Counted from the first letter of the stretch, positions 7,667 through 18,435 are shown. The stretch: DNA of 64,000 bases from Thaumasiovibrio occultus (GCA_019703815.1 AP023052.1:1488001-1552000); one strand, 5' to 3'. Made by a program: numbers and translations. The notes: generated from the sequence alone by a model not told the origin.

Positions 7667-10600
7667 TGGCTCGACTCCTTGGCATCGTGGGGCGGGTTTT
7701 TATGCTCTTTACCACTGAAAATGCGCTCAACGACCACGAAAAATAGCGGCACAAAAATCACACCGAGCGCAGTGGCGGTGAGTACGCCTCCGACAACCCC
7801 GGTGCCGACGGCATTTTGTGCACCGGACCCGGCCCCTGAGCTGGTGGCAAGAGGGACGACGCCCATACCAAAGGCGAGGGAGGTCATTAAGATCGGCCGC
7901 AAGCGAATACGAGCAGCTTTAAGCGAAGCTTGGATCAGATCTTCGCCAGCTTCGTAGTAACTCTTGGCAAATTCGACAATCATAATGGCGTTTTTTGAGC
8001 CCAGTCCTATGGTGGTCAGCAGCCCGACTTGGAAATAGACATCGTTACTTAAGTGGAACAATTCGGTGGCGGTAACAGCGCCAAGAATGCCAAGTGGGAT
8101 GATCAGAATGACCGAGAACGGTACCGCCCAGTTTTCGTAGAGCGCCGCTAAACAAAGAAATACCACGAGGATCGACAACGCATAGAGAGCAGGGGCTTGT
8201 CCGCCGGAAATCCGCTCTTGGTAAGACATACCAGTCCATTCGATCCCCACATCAGGAGAAATTTCTTTCACTAGGCGTTCGATCTCCGCCATCGCTTCAC
8301 CGGTACTGATCCCTGCAGCGGGCTCACCCACAATTTGTACCGCAGATACGCCGTTATAACGCTCTAATCGCGGAGAGCCGTATTGCCATTCGCCTTGCGC
8401 GAACACCCGAAGTGAGACCATTTCCCCTTGGTTGTTACGCACTTTCCATTCCATGATGTCTTCAGGCGTCATGCGATACGGCGTGTAAGCTTGGGCATAG
8501 ACTTTTTTGATCCGCCCGCGATCGATAAAGTCATTGATATAAGTACTACCAAACGCAGTTCCTATGGTGGCGTTAATATCGTTGATAGAAACGCCAAGGG
8601 CGCGCGCTTTGAGTTGGTCGATGTTGATGTGATAGAGCGGAGTATCGCTTAAACCATTGGGTCGCACGTTCATCAATAACGGGCTTTGCGCTGCGGCACC
8701 AAGCAGCTCATTTTGGATGGCTAACAAGCGCTCATGGCCGACGCCGCTGCGATCTTGGAGGAAAAAATCAAAACCCGTGGCGTTACCAAGTTCCATAATG
8801 GGCGGCAGTGAGAAGGCATAGACAAACGCTTCGGAGATCTGGCTAAAGCTGCCCATCGCACGGCCAATGATCGCTCCCACATGGGCTTCTGGTGCCGTTC
8901 GCTCCTCCCAATCTTTGAGCTTAACGAACATCATCCCCGTGTTGGAGCCAGAGCCAGCAAAGCTAAACCCAGCCACCGCAAACACTGATTCCACATCTTT
9001 CGACTCTTGCTCAAGGAAATAGGATTCCGCTTGATTCAATACACCCACCGTTTGCTCTTGGGTTGAGCCGCTGGGCAATTGCACCATCGTCATCAATACC
9101 CCTTGGTCTTCATCGGGCAGGAAGCTCGAGGGCAGACGCAAGAACAGAAACGCCATCAAACCGATGATCGCCAGATACACCAGCATAAAACGCACTTGGC
9201 GTTTAGTAATGAATGCCACCGCACCTACATAGCCGTTAGTAAAGCGGGCGAAATTGCGGTTAAACCAGCCAGCAAAGCCTTTTTGTTTTTGCTCAGGATC
9301 GTGGCGAAGCAGGGAGATACACAAGGTTGGGGTTAAGATGATCGCCACCATTACAGACAACGCAACGGCCGTAACAATGGTGATTGAGAACTGACGATAA
9401 ATCGCACCGGTGGAGCCGGGGAAAAATGCCATCGGCACAAACACCGCACACAATACCATCCCGATCCCAATCAGGGCGCTGGTGATCTCGCCCATGGATT
9501 TGATGGTGGCCTGGCGAGGGTTTAAGTGCTCTTCTTCCATGATCCGCTCGACGTTTTCCACCACCACAATCGCATCATCCACCAGCAAGCCAATGGCGAG
9601 CACCAAGGCGAACATGGTCAAGGTGTTGATCGAGTAACCTAAGGTGAGCAAAACAGCGAATGTGCCCAAAATAACAATCGGTACCGCAATGGTGGGAATA
9701 AGCGTCGCGCGCAGATTTTGCAAAAACAGGTACATTACCAAGAAAACCAAAACGATGGCTTCGATGAGCGTTTTAACCACTTCTTCAATGGAGATCTTAA
9801 TAAACGGGGTGGTATCAAACGGATAAACCACTTTTAACCCCGGTGGGAAGAAGGGGGTTAACTCATCAATTTTCGCTCGCACTAAATCGGCCGTGTTTAA
9901 CGCGTTTTTACCTGTCGCGAGACTGATCGACAGGCCCGATGCGGGTTTTTGATTGTAAAACGACAAATTAGCGTAGGACGAGGCACCCAGCTCAACGGTG
10001 GCGACATCTTCAAGCAGCACTTGTGAGCCGTCGGTATCGACTTTAAGTAAGATGTTACGAAACTCATCGACGGTTTGTAGCCGCGATTGCGCGGTAATGG
10101 TGGCGGTCAATTGCGCTCCTTGAGCGGCGGGCGGACTGCCCATTTGCCCGGCGGACACCTGCGCGTTCTGCTCACGCACTGCGGCTATCACATCAGAAGG
10201 CATCAAGTTGTAACTTTCGAGCTTGTACGGATCGAGCCACAGGCGCATCGCGTATTCTGCGCCAAACAGTTGGGTTTGACCAACACCATCAAGGCGGCTG
10301 ATCGGGTCGAGAATATTGGTTGAAATATAATCGCCAATATCGACATCCGTCATGCTGCCGTCTTCAGATACAAAGCCCAGTACCATCAAAAAGGAGCTAC
10401 TGGCTTTTTCAACATACACCCCTTGGGTTTGCACTTCCGAAGGCAAGAGCGGTGTGGCGGCAGCGAGTTTGTTTTGCACCTGTACTTGCGCGATGTCGGG
10501 ATCGGTACCGGCATCGAACGTCAGGATAATCGCGACATTACCAAAAGCGTCCGAGGTTGACGAAAAGTAGAGTAGGTTATCGAGCCCAGTCATCTGTTGT

Positions 10601-10797
10601 TCGATGACTTGCGTGACTGAATCCTCGGCGGTTTTCGCTGATGCGCCCGGATAGTTGGTGGTGATTTGAATGGCCGGCGGTGCGATCGTTGGGTACTGGG
10701 CAATGGGCAACGAAATTAGAGCCAGAAGGCCTGCCAGCATCACCAGAATGGCTAGCACCCACGCGAAAACAGGGCGATTGATGAAAAAGAGTGCCAT
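7663..10797 (-). CDS. RND multidrug efflux pump, HAE1 family (AcrB/MexB-like)
   Basis: The 1044-residue length is typical for the AcrB/MexB class of proton-driven inner-membrane pumps. Seen are the N-terminal [17 protein letters not shown] start, the Pro/Ala-rich [11 protein letters not shown] segment, the transmembrane-4 DD pair ([18 protein letters not shown]) and the transmembrane-10 lysine ([15 protein letters not shown]), which together make the proton relay. Two large periplasmic loops lie between. The neighbouring genes supply its adaptor (9 bp upstream) and outer-membrane channel. No local repressor gene is present. Substrates cannot be read from sequence, but drugs, bile salts and detergents are usual for this class. 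Confidence 0.95.
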   Translation of the reverse strand: MALFFINRPVFAWVLAILVMLAGLLALISLPIAQYPTIAPPAIQITTNYPGASAKTAEDSVTQVIEQQMTGLDNLLYFSSTSDAFGNVAIILTFDAGTDPDIAQVQVQNKLAAATPLLPSEVQTQGVYVEKASSSFLMVLGFVSEDGSMTDVDIGDYISTNILDPISRLDGVGQTQLFGAEYAMRLWLDPYKLESYNLMPSDVIAAVREQNAQVSAGQMGSPPAAQGAQLTATITAQSRLQTVDEFRNILLKVDTDGSQVLLEDVATVELGASSYANLSFYNQKPASGLSISLATGKNALNTADLVRAKIDELTPFFPPGLKVVYPFDTTPFIKISIEEVVKTLIEAIVLVFLVMYLFLQNLRATLIPTIAVPIVILGTFAVLLTLGYSINTLTMFALVLAIGLLVDDAIVVVENVERIMEEEHLNPRQATIKSMGEITSALIGIGMVLCAVFVPMAFFPGSTGAIYRQFSITIVTAVALSVMVAIILTPTLCISLLRHDPEQKQKGFAGWFNRNFARFTNGYVGAVAFITKRQVRFMLVYLAIIGLMAFLFLRLPSSFLPDEDQGVLMTMVQLPSGSTQEQTVGVLNQAESYFLEQESKDVESVFAVAGFSFAGSGSNTGMMFVKLKDWEERTAPEAHVGAIIGRAMGSFSQISEAFVYAFSLPPIMELGNATGFDFFLQDRSGVGHERLLAIQNELLGAAAQSPLLMNVRPNGLSDTPLYHINIDQLKARALGVSINDINATIGTAFGSTYINDFIDRGRIKKVYAQAYTPYRMTPEDIMEWKVRNNQGEMVSLRVFAQGEWQYGSPRLERYNGVSAVQIVGEPAAGISTGEAMAEIERLVKEISPDVGIEWTGMSYQERISGGQAPALYALSILVVFLCLAALYENWAVPFSVILIIPLGILGAVTATELFHLSNDVYFQVGLLTTIGLGSKNAIMIVEFAKSYYEAGEDLIQASLKAARIRLRPILMTSLAFGMGVVPLATSSGAGSGAQNAVGTGVVGGVLTATALGVIFVPLFFVVVERIFSGKEHKNPPHDAKESSQ

Positions 10798-10806
10798 GTT
10801 TTCCCC

Positions 10807-12054
10807 TTAATTAGCCGCAGTAGTATCGGCAGCACCTTCGGAAGCCGGTTCCGAACTCGGCCCATTTGGTGACGTGGTCACATCGTAAGGTTTGGCGACC
10901 GGCATGTTCGGCCGCACAAACTGGGTGCCGGTGACTATCACGCGATCGCCCGCTTTTAATCCTTCGGTAACCAGCCATTGGTTATCCAGCATTTCGTCGG
11001 TCACCACCCGTTGTATGGAGGCGGTATTGTTTTCATCCAAAATCCAAACCTGAGCGTCGCCTTGTGGCGTTCGAGATACGGCTTTGGCTGGTACCAGTAA
11101 GGCGTTAGCCATAGTGCCCTTAGGAAGACGAGCGCGGACAAACATGCCGGGCAATAAGATTTGGTCTGGGTTGGGAAAAGACACGCGCAGTACAAAACTG
11201 CCGGTGGACTCACTGATACTGATATCGGAGAACAAAATACTGCCCAGCTGCGGATAGGTTGAACCGTCTTCAAGCGTTAACGAAATCCGGTTTAGTTCAT
11301 CTTTGTTTCTTGAATAGGTGCCATCGCTTAAGGCGCGGCGAAAGGCGAGTAGCTCGTTACTTGATGCGGTGAGATCGACATACATAGGATCGTAGGTTTG
11401 TACAGTGACCAAGGGCGTTGATTGATTGGCGGTAACCAACGCACCTTCAGTAATGTTAGAACGCCCAATTCGCCCGCTGATCGGTGAGGTGACTTGAGTG
11501 TAACTTAGGCTAATTTCAGCAGAGTCTACTGCGGCTTGGGCGGCCGTGACATCAGCCTGCGCTTGCTGAAAACTGGCCACTGTATCGTCGTAGTCTTGTC
11601 GTGACACAGCGTTTTGCGCGACGAGATTACGATAGCGTTTGGCTCGATTGCTGGCTGTCGCCAGATTTGCGCGGGCTCGGGCAAGCTCAGACTGGGCGCT
11701 GTCGAGCTGGACTTGAAATGGCTCTGGATCAATTTGGTATAGCGGCTGACCTTTGTTGATGATCGCCCCTTCTTTGAACAACTGCTTGGTGACGATACCG
11801 CCCACTTGGGGTCTAACTTCGGCTTTGAAAGATGCCAGTGTTCTGCCGGGCATGTTGGAAAACAGCTCAAGCGGCTCCGACTTGACTACGAGATAGCCGA
11901 TTGCAGGTGGAGGTGGCATGGCGGCGCTTGGCGGCGCGCTATCTTCACAGGCGGCGATGAAAAAAAGCGCAGGTAAAATGAGGGCGAAAATCTGCAAGTG
12001 AGTGACATGTCGTCGACGCTTATCCATCGGTAACCTTGTGAACATTGGGCGCAT
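10807..12054 (-). CDS. RND efflux periplasmic adaptor (AcrA/MexA-like lipoprotein)
   Basis: A 415-residue membrane-fusion protein. It has a lipoprotein signal (LFFIAAC, Cys at about 36), a lipoyl-half motif (VRPQVGGIVTKQLFKEGAIINKGQPLYQIDP), a long alpha-helical hairpin (LDSAQSELARARANLATA and on), the second lipoyl half (YTQVTSPISGRIGRSNITEGALV) and beta-barrel domains. The start at 12054 is preceded by AAGGAGAG, which supports it over the in-frame Met codons at 4 and 10. First gene of the efflux operon; the promoter should lie in 12055-12340, but no element there was convincing. Confidence 0.93.
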   Translation of the reverse strand: MRPMFTRLPMDKRRRHVTHLQIFALILPALFFIAACEDSAPPSAAMPPPPAIGYLVVKSEPLELFSNMPGRTLASFKAEVRPQVGGIVTKQLFKEGAIINKGQPLYQIDPEPFQVQLDSAQSELARARANLATASNRAKRYRNLVAQNAVSRQDYDDTVASFQQAQADVTAAQAAVDSAEISLSYTQVTSPISGRIGRSNITEGALVTANQSTPLVTVQTYDPMYVDLTASSNELLAFRRALSDGTYSRNKDELNRISLTLEDGSTYPQLGSILFSDISISESTGSFVLRVSFPNPDQILLPGMFVRARLPKGTMANALLVPAKAVSRTPQGDAQVWILDENNTASIQRVVTDEMLDNQWLVTEGLKAGDRVIVTGTQFVRPNMPVAKPYDVTTSPNGPSSEPASEGAADTTAAN

Positions 12055-12343
12055 AGCACTCTCCTTATTTTGGCAAAGTATAGACAGGCCAAAACCCTTG
12101 GTGCTTGATGCATCAATGAGACAGGTTGCTCAAATGCTGACGATCGTCTGGTTACGTGCCGTTCTTAAATGAGTTTATGCGCTTATTCTAAGAATGCGAG
12201 CCGATGCTGGGCGGATAACCTAATGATTAAAAACACCAATAGGTAGATGGGGAGCGGCTGTGATGGAGCGCCGTTGCGGTTTAAGTGTTGTAATGCAATG
12301 GATGAATAGAGCGAAGTAAGTTTAGATGGCGGGAAATACGAGT

Positions 12344-12931
12344 TTACTCCGTTTTAAGGTAGTAGTTGTAAGGCGCTTGCGCTTTAGGGTGAATATTACG
12401 GATGGCAATATATTTTGGCCAATCGTCACCGAGATATTTATTACTAATGTGTTCAGTGAAAAATATCAGCTGTAATACGGCGGCTGCGCAACAAAGCGAG
12501 TCTTGCTCTTCGCCAACCACCTCAAGCTGTGTGATCGTGCCGCGTTTATAATGTTGAACCAAGTGCATCATCAGCAAGCCCCCCGTGCCCATTTTCAAAT
12601 CATAAAGCGTTTGATTTCCTTGGGTTGGGCTATCGTATTGCAAGATGTTGTCGCCATCGTCGAGCCATAGCGAGTGGGACTGACGCAGATTAAAGTGGGT
12701 GAGGAGATCGCCAATGGGATCGTGGTAGCCATCCATCATTAACGTTGACAGAGCAGGACATAGCGCGCTAGCAATTCGATTGAACTCAGGGTGATCGTCG
12801 TAAGGATTTTCTGGGCAGTAAAGACCCGTTTGGCGATAGGCCCAGCTGTAAATGAACATAGGTAGGGCTTCTTCTATCCCTAATGTATGTCGCCACTGCT
12901 CGACCAAATTGATAGCTTCAGTTAATTGCAT
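12344..12931 (-). CDS. Hypothetical protein, 195 aa
   Basis: I do not recognise this family. The protein is soluble, with no signal peptide or membrane segment, and rich in aromatic residues. It opens with a helical stretch (AINLVEQWRHTLGIEEALP). Later features are a Cys pair in EQDSLCCAAAVLQ and an aromatic C-terminus (APYNYYLKTE). An ATG at 12931 is used; GGGAA lies upstream. It stands alone on the minus strand, between yjdF and the efflux operon, with about 290 bp on one side and 320 bp on the other. Confidence 0.6.
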   Translation of the reverse strand: MQLTEAINLVEQWRHTLGIEEALPMFIYSWAYRQTGLYCPENPYDDHPEFNRIASALCPALSTLMMDGYHDPIGDLLTHFNLRQSHSLWLDDGDNILQYDSPTQGNQTLYDLKMGTGGLLMMHLVQHYKRGTITQLEVVGEEQDSLCCAAAVLQLIFFTEHISNKYLGDDWPKYIAIRNIHPKAQAPYNYYLKTE

Positions 12932-13205
12932 ATCGCGATTCCCTTGCTGCTTTCGTCCTACGGGGTATACATAAATACCGACTTTTGGCGTTGGAGTAAA
13001 TACCTAACGGGAAAACGGCGTGCTATAACATAAATATCAATGGGTTACTGATTCAGCCGTCAATTATTAGGGCGTGGTGCCGAGACGATCTTTGTCACTA
13101 TCTATGATGTGTCACTATCTATAGTGTGTCACCCTGTAGACATGGTGAAAGCAGATATGAAGGCTAAACCAGGTATCAAGGTTAAACCAGATATGAAGGA
13201 GAAAG

Positions 13206-13231
13206 TATTTGGCTGCAAATACAGCCAAATA
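13206..13231. terminator. Perfect 10-bp hairpin downstream of yjdF
   Basis: TATTTGGCTG and its exact complement CAGCCAAATA flank a 6-nt loop. It lies 19-44 bp past the yjdF stop on the minus strand. There is no strong T tract on either side, so termination is possible but not certain. Confidence 0.45.
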
Positions 13232-13249
13232 TTTCACGAAGCTATTGTT

Positions 13250-13858
13250 TTAACCAACTCGTCTCTTAAGTTGGCGGTTGTGAAAATTAAGTTGGCGGTT
13301 GTGAAAAGCGGATAGCAACAACAATGAGCACACCGCCCCTAACAAAGCGAGCGCCATGTCGGATTGGGTATCCCACACATAGCCTTGGGTGCCTAAGAAG
13401 GCTTCTGCATCTTCACCGGTGGCTAGCGCAACCCACCATTCAATTAGTTCGTAAAACGCACTAAAGGCCAAGCAAATAGAGACAATAATGACGTTACGCC
13501 AAACGTCGCCATTGACCACGTTTTTGCGGATCAGAATTTCTCTTGCTAATAGTGCCGGAACAAAGCCTTGGAAAAAGTGACCCACTTTGTCGTAATTGTT
13601 TCGCTCGGCCCCAAATAAGCCATCAAATAGCGGCACTTCGGCATAGGTGTAATGCCCGCCGACCATCAATACGATGCAATGGGCAAGGATGAAAAAATAC
13701 AAGATTGGGGTCAGCCGAAAAGAGCGGTATGTCGCGACCACTAAAACAGCGCCGATAATGGCTGGTGCTACTTCTAAAAACCAGGTGAACTGATCTTTGG
13801 GGTTGATACCAGACCAAACTAAAACAAGGCTGAAAATGCCTAACCATAAATATTTGAT
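13250..13858 (-). CDS. yjdF: YjdF-like inner-membrane protein (DUF2238), apparent ATC start
   Basis: About 202 residues with five to six membrane segments. The DUF2238 hallmarks are clear: VWSGINPKDQFTWFLEVAP, then LMVGGHYTYAEVPLFD, NNYDKVGHFFQGFVPALLAR, FSAFYELIEWW and YVWDTQSDMALALLGA. Conserved similarity begins at the codon ATC at 13858, which is preceded at 7 nt by GGGAGG. The frame stays open upstream to 14068, but that part contains a palindromic repeat and has no family likeness, so it is probably untranslated. A 21-bp tandem duplication repeats seven residues (NRQL units) at the extreme C-terminus. The function of the family is unknown. Confidence 0.8.
   Translation of the reverse strand: MKYLWLGIFSLVLVWSGINPKDQFTWFLEVAPAIIGAVLVVATYRSFRLTPILYFFILAHCIVLMVGGHYTYAEVPLFDGLFGAERNNYDKVGHFFQGFVPALLAREILIRKNVVNGDVWRNVIIVSICLAFSAFYELIEWWVALATGEDAEAFLGTQGYVWDTQSDMALALLGAVCSLLLLSAFHNRQLNFHNRQLKRRVG
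13266..13307. repeat. Two perfect copies of a 21-bp tandem repeat
   Basis: The unit TTAAGTTGGCGGTTGTGAAAA plus one base phase occurs twice back to back (13266-13286, 13287-13307). It lies inside the 3' end of yjdF and keeps the frame, duplicating seven residues. Confidence 0.85.
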
Positions 13859-13893
13859 ACTCGATCCTCCCAACGAATTAATATTGCTACTTA

Positions 13894-13922
13894 TACCCAA
13901 GCACCTTGAAGTCACTTGGGTA
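13894..13922. repeat. Short palindromic repeat, Vibrio intergenic type
   Basis: TACCCAAG and CTTGGGTA flank a 13-nt centre containing CTTGAAG. From memory this resembles a small palindrome dispersed between genes in many Vibrio genomes. It lies just upstream of the yjdF ribosome-binding site, which argues that the longer yjdF frame is not coding here. Confidence 0.5.
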
Positions 13923-14068
13923 CAAATATCAGTGACACCGACTAAACCTGACAAGGCTCCATGCCAGCCTGCTAATGTTCGGCCTTGCTGGCTAATGGTT
14001 GCCCCTGCTGGGTAATGATCGACCCTGCTGATAGCGGGCAATGATACAACTAAAACGAATAAAACCAA

Positions 14069-14467
14069 TAATACGCTAGAGCCTAGCAGTTTACGTTGAA
14101 TTCTCGCCGTGATGCTGTGTTAAGCATTGTGTTAATTGACGAGATCTTCAGCCCTGCATCGTAAACTGAGCGAGAATTGAGATGATCATAACGCGGAAAT
14201 GTCATGGATTGATGAGGGTAGGGTTGGATTGGTTGATTTGGCAAGGTTGAAGGTATCGCTTTGCGCGCATCGCTTAGAAGGGTAAACACGCGATTTAGGG
14301 GTCATCACAAGGCAATTCAAACTTTGCCTGAATCGGGTAACAAATAATGCGTTAACCTCGCCACGTACCTTTGCTTTAGTCAGGGTTGACGGATGTTACC
14401 CGTTTGCGGCGCAACTATGCTAAAATCCGCGCAATTTTCTATAAGCAACGCATAGTCAGGAATCATT
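14069..14467. promoter_or_regulatory. Intergenic region with probable hrpA promoter
   Basis: About 400 bp. Near its right end TGCTAAAAT (14418-14426) has the form of an extended -10 element, about 40 bp before the hrpA start codon. No good -35 hexamer pairs with it. The rest holds no gene that I can support. Confidence 0.35.
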
Positions 14468-17400
14468 TTGAGCCATACGCCTGCCGATTCTGTTAAGAAC
14501 AACGAAAAAACACTCCAAGCAGCCTTGAAAGACTGCATGATCCGCGATCGTTTTCGTCTGCAAAAACGCATCCAAGGTGCTGCGCGCATTAAGAATGTGG
14601 AAGCCAAGCACAAGGTCTTTGATGAGATCGCGCTAGACATCGCCCGCTCGATGCACATTGCCCAGCTGCGCGAAACCAATCGCCCAACGGTCAGCTATCC
14701 CGAGTTGCTACCGGTTAGCCAAAAGAAAGACGATATCGCAGAGGCCATCGCCAACAACCAAGTGGTGATTGTCGCGGGTGAAACGGGCTCGGGTAAAACC
14801 ACTCAGCTGCCGAAGATCTGTTTAGAGCTGGGTCTGGGTAAGTACGGCACCATTGGTCATACGCAGCCTCGCCGTCTTGCCGCACGCTCGGTGGCGAACC
14901 GTATCGCTGAAGAGCTTGATACCGAGATGGGCGATACCGTTGGTTACAAAGTGCGATTTAACGATCAGGTGTCGGAAAACACCCAAGTTAAGTTGATGAC
15001 TGACGGTATTTTGCTGGCAGAAATCCAGCACGATCGCTTCTTGAATCAATACGACACCATCATTATCGATGAAGCGCACGAGCGCAGCCTGAACATCGAC
15101 TTTATCTTGGGCTACTTGCGTGAGCTATTGCCAAAGCGCCCGGATTTAAAAGTGATCATCACCTCGGCCACCATCGATCCTGAGCGTTTTTCTAATCACT
15201 TTAATAACGCGCCGATCATTGAAGTGTCTGGTCGTACTTATCCGGTGGAAACGCGCTACCGCCCCGTCAGTGAAGATGGCGATGATAGCGAGCGCGATCA
15301 ACTGCAAGCGATTTTCGATGCGGTTGATGAGCTGTGTGATGAAGGGCTGGGCGATATCCTGATCTTCATGAACGGCGAGCGCGAAATTCGCGATACCGCT
15401 GATGCGCTGAGCAAGCGTAATTTACGCGATACCGAAATCTTACCGCTGTATGCGCGTTTGTCGGCGTCTGAGCAAAACCGTGTGTTCCAATCCCACCGTG
15501 GTCGCCGCATTGTACTCGCCACCAACGTGGCAGAAACCTCGCTGACGGTGCCGGGCATTAAGTATGTGATTGACCCAGGTACGGCGCGGATTAGCCGTTA
15601 TAGCTACCGTACTAAGGTGCAACGCCTGCCAATCGAGCCGGTGTCTCAAGCGAGTGCGAATCAGCGTAAAGGTCGTTGTGGTCGTGTGCAGGAAGGGATC
15701 TGTATCCGCTTATACTCGGAGGAGGATTTCCTTTCTCGTCCTGAGTTTACCGATCCGGAAATTCTGCGCACCAACCTTGCGTCCGTTATCCTGCAAATGA
15801 CCGCGATTGGCTTGGGTGATATCCAAGCGTTCCCATTTGTTGAAGCGCCGGATAACCGCCATATTCAAGATGGCGTGCGTTTGCTGCAAGAGCTGGGCGC
15901 GATTAACGAACACGCCAAAGATCCGAAGAAGAAGCTAACGTCGCTGGGTCGTCAATTGGCACGTTTGCCGATTGATCCGCGTCTCGCTCGGATGGTGCTT
16001 GAAGCGCCAAAACACGGCGCGTTGAAAGAAGTGATGATTATCGCGGCGGCGTTGTCGATCCAAGATCCACGTGAGCGTCCGATGGAAAAACAACAAGCCT
16101 CGGATGAAAAGCATCGTCGTTTCCATGACAAAGAGTCGGATTTCAGCAGTTTCGTTAACTTGTGGGATTACGTGATCGAGCAGCAAAAAGCGCTGACGGG
16201 TAATCAGTTCCGCAAGCAGTGTAAGAAAGACTACCTTAACTACCTGCGCGTGCGTGAGTGGCAAGATGTACACTACCAAATTCGTCAGGTCGCGCGTGAG
16301 CTTGAACTGCGCAATAACGACGAACCTGCCAGCTACCAAGGTGTGCACACGGCGTTGCTCGCCGGCATGTTGTCGCACATCGGGATAAAAGATCAGGAAA
16401 AAAATGAGTATCACGGCGCGCGCAATGCCCGTTTCCATATTTTCCCATCGTCAGCGATTTTCAAAAAGCAGCCGAAATGGGTGATGGTGGCTGAGCTGGT
16501 TGAAACCTCGAAATTGTGGGGTCGTATTGGCGCAAAAATCCAGCCTGAATGGATTGAGCCTCTGGCGCAGCATTTGATCAAACGTAGCTACAGTGAACCG
16601 CACTGGGAGAAGAAATCTGCCGCCGTGCATGCGTTTGAAAAAATTACCTTGTACGGCATTCCAATCGTACCGAAGCGCAAAGTGAACTACGGCACGATCG
16701 ATCCAGCACTGTCGCGTGAGCTATTCATTCGCTCAGCCTTGGTGGAAGGCGATTGGGAAACCAAGCATTCGTTCTTTAAGCAAAACCAGAAACTGGTGCG
16801 TGAAGTCGAAGAGCTAGAGCATAAGTCACGTCGCCGCGATATCTTGGTTGATGATGAAGCGCTGTTTGCGTTTTACGATCAACGCATCGATTTAAAAGTG
16901 GTGTCGGGGCGTCACTTTGACAGCTGGTGGAAGAAAGAGCGTCACACTAACCCGGATTTGCTGAACTTTGAAAAAGAGATGCTGTTTCGGGGTGATGCTA
17001 GTCATGTAACCGATTTGGATTATCCGAACTTCTGGTTCCAAGGTGGATTGAAGCTCAAGTTGAGCTACCAGTTTGAGCCGGGTGAGGATAGTGACGGTGT
17101 CACCGTGCATGTGCCGTTGCCGATCCTTAACCAAGTGGAAATGGACGGGTTTGATTGGCAAATTCCGGGCTTGCGTCATGAGTTGGTGGTCGCCCTGATT
17201 AAGTCGCTGCCAAAACCGGTGCGTCGTCACTTTGTGCCGGCACCAAACTATGCCGATGCGGCGCTCAGTCGTTTAGAGCCCATGTCGATGCCGCTGTTAG
17301 ATGGCTTAGAAAGAGCGCTCAAGCAGATCACCGGGTTCAGCATTTTGCGTGAAGATTGGAATCTTGACGCGATCCCTGATCACCTTAAGGTGACGTTCCG

Positions 17401-18376
17401 CGTGGTTGACCATCGCAACCGCAAACTAAAAGAGAGCAAAGATCTCTACAGTCTGAAAGATGGCTTGAAAGAGAAAGTTCAAGAGACTTTGTCGCAAGTG
17501 GCCGATGACGACATTGAGCAGCAAGGTCTACGTCAGTGGAGCTTTGGTGAGTTGCCAGAGTGTTATCAGCAAAAACGCGGCGGCTTTGAAGTGAAAGCCT
17601 ATCCTGCGCTGGTGGATGACAAAGATTCGGTCAGCATTAAATTGTTCGAAACGCCGGAAGAGCAGAAAGTGGCAATGCAGCAAGGTCAACGTCGCTTGAT
17701 CTTGCTTAACGTGCCATCGCCAATTAAGTATCTACATGACAATTTGCCGAACAAATCTAAGCTCGGTTTGTACTTCAACCCGTACGGCAAAGTGCTGGAT
17801 TTGATTGATGACTGTATTGCTTGCGGTATTGATAAACTGCTGGAAACCCAAGGCGGCGTTGCGTGGAACCATGACGATTTTGACGCCCGCAAAGAGTACG
17901 TGCGTGCTGAGTTGGGTGATACCGTGGTGGAGATCGCCAAACAAGTCGAGGCGATTTTGACCACCGCTTTCCAAATCAACAAGAAGTTGAAAGGGAAAGT
18001 GGACTTGTCGATGGCGTTCGCGCTGTCTGATATCAAAGCGCAAATTGAAGGTCTGATCTTCCGTGGCTTTGCAACCGAATGTGGCTGGAAGCGTTTGCCT
18101 GATATTTTGCGTTATATGAGAGCAATTGAGCGCCGGATGGAGAAGTTACCTATCGATCCAACGCGCGATCGCGCCCACATGCTAAAAATCGACAACGTGG
18201 TGCAGGACTACAAAGAGTTGTTGAACAAGATCCCGAAAGGCCAACCGGTACCGGTGAAGGTGAAAGAGATCCGTTGGATGGTTGAAGAGTTGCGCGTCAG
18301 CTACTTTGCCCAGCAACTGGGAACGCCTTATCCGATTTCCGATAAGCGTATTAAGAACGCGATTGATGAATGCTAA
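14468..18376 (+). CDS. hrpA: ATP-dependent RNA helicase HrpA (DEAH box)
   Basis: A 1302-residue DEAH/RHA helicase, the length of E. coli HrpA. Motif I GETGSGKT lies at 104-111, DEAH at 201-204 within IIIDEAHERSLNIDFILGYL, SAT in VIITSATIDPERF, and the C-terminal motifs V and VI in ATNVAETSLTVPGIKYVID and QRKGRCGRVQEGIC. The ratchet, OB-fold and the long HrpA-specific C-terminal domain follow. In E. coli HrpA helps rescue stalled ribosomes and process mRNA. The start is TTG at 14468, with AGGAA 7 nt upstream. A terminator follows. Confidence 0.97.
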   Translation: MSHTPADSVKNNEKTLQAALKDCMIRDRFRLQKRIQGAARIKNVEAKHKVFDEIALDIARSMHIAQLRETNRPTVSYPELLPVSQKKDDIAEAIANNQVVIVAGETGSGKTTQLPKICLELGLGKYGTIGHTQPRRLAARSVANRIAEELDTEMGDTVGYKVRFNDQVSENTQVKLMTDGILLAEIQHDRFLNQYDTIIIDEAHERSLNIDFILGYLRELLPKRPDLKVIITSATIDPERFSNHFNNAPIIEVSGRTYPVETRYRPVSEDGDDSERDQLQAIFDAVDELCDEGLGDILIFMNGEREIRDTADALSKRNLRDTEILPLYARLSASEQNRVFQSHRGRRIVLATNVAETSLTVPGIKYVIDPGTARISRYSYRTKVQRLPIEPVSQASANQRKGRCGRVQEGICIRLYSEEDFLSRPEFTDPEILRTNLASVILQMTAIGLGDIQAFPFVEAPDNRHIQDGVRLLQELGAINEHAKDPKKKLTSLGRQLARLPIDPRLARMVLEAPKHGALKEVMIIAAALSIQDPRERPMEKQQASDEKHRRFHDKESDFSSFVNLWDYVIEQQKALTGNQFRKQCKKDYLNYLRVREWQDVHYQIRQVARELELRNNDEPASYQGVHTALLAGMLSHIGIKDQEKNEYHGARNARFHIFPSSAIFKKQPKWVMVAELVETSKLWGRIGAKIQPEWIEPLAQHLIKRSYSEPHWEKKSAAVHAFEKITLYGIPIVPKRKVNYGTIDPALSRELFIRSALVEGDWETKHSFFKQNQKLVREVEELEHKSRRRDILVDDEALFAFYDQRIDLKVVSGRHFDSWWKKERHTNPDLLNFEKEMLFRGDASHVTDLDYPNFWFQGGLKLKLSYQFEPGEDSDGVTVHVPLPILNQVEMDGFDWQIPGLRHELVVALIKSLPKPVRRHFVPAPNYADAALSRLEPMSMPLLDGLERALKQITGFSILREDWNLDAIPDHLKVTFRVVDHRNRKLKESKDLYSLKDGLKEKVQETLSQVADDDIEQQGLRQWSFGELPECYQQKRGGFEVKAYPALVDDKDSVSIKLFETPEEQKVAMQQGQRRLILLNVPSPIKYLHDNLPNKSKLGLYFNPYGKVLDLIDDCIACGIDKLLETQGGVAWNHDDFDARKEYVRAELGDTVVEIAKQVEAILTTAFQINKKLKGKVDLSMAFALSDIKAQIEGLIFRGFATECGWKRLPDILRYMRAIERRMEKLPIDPTRDRAHMLKIDNVVQDYKELLNKIPKGQPVPVKVKEIRWMVEELRVSYFAQQLGTPYPISDKRIKNAIDEC

Positions 18377-18410
18377 TTGGCTGAAACTGTAGCTCATACT
18401 GAAATGGATA

Positions 18411-18435
18411 AACCGCTCGCAAGGGCGGTTTTTTT
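18411..18435 (+). terminator. Rho-independent terminator of hrpA
   Basis: AACCGC and GCGGTT flank an 8-nt loop and run into seven Ts, 35 bp after the hrpA stop. Confidence 0.85.

Noticed and set aside
13109-13315. Plus-strand frame of 68 codons antisense to the yjdF end
   Set aside because: Its sequence only translates short direct repeats and the 21-bp duplication, and it overlaps a well-supported gene.
13859-14068. N-terminal extension of yjdF by 70 residues
   Set aside because: It spans a palindromic repeat and repeated CCTGCTG units, has no family likeness, and lies upstream of the best ribosome-binding site.
14083-14289. Minus-strand frame of 68 codons upstream of hrpA
   Set aside because: No ribosome-binding site, odd composition and no likeness to a known family.
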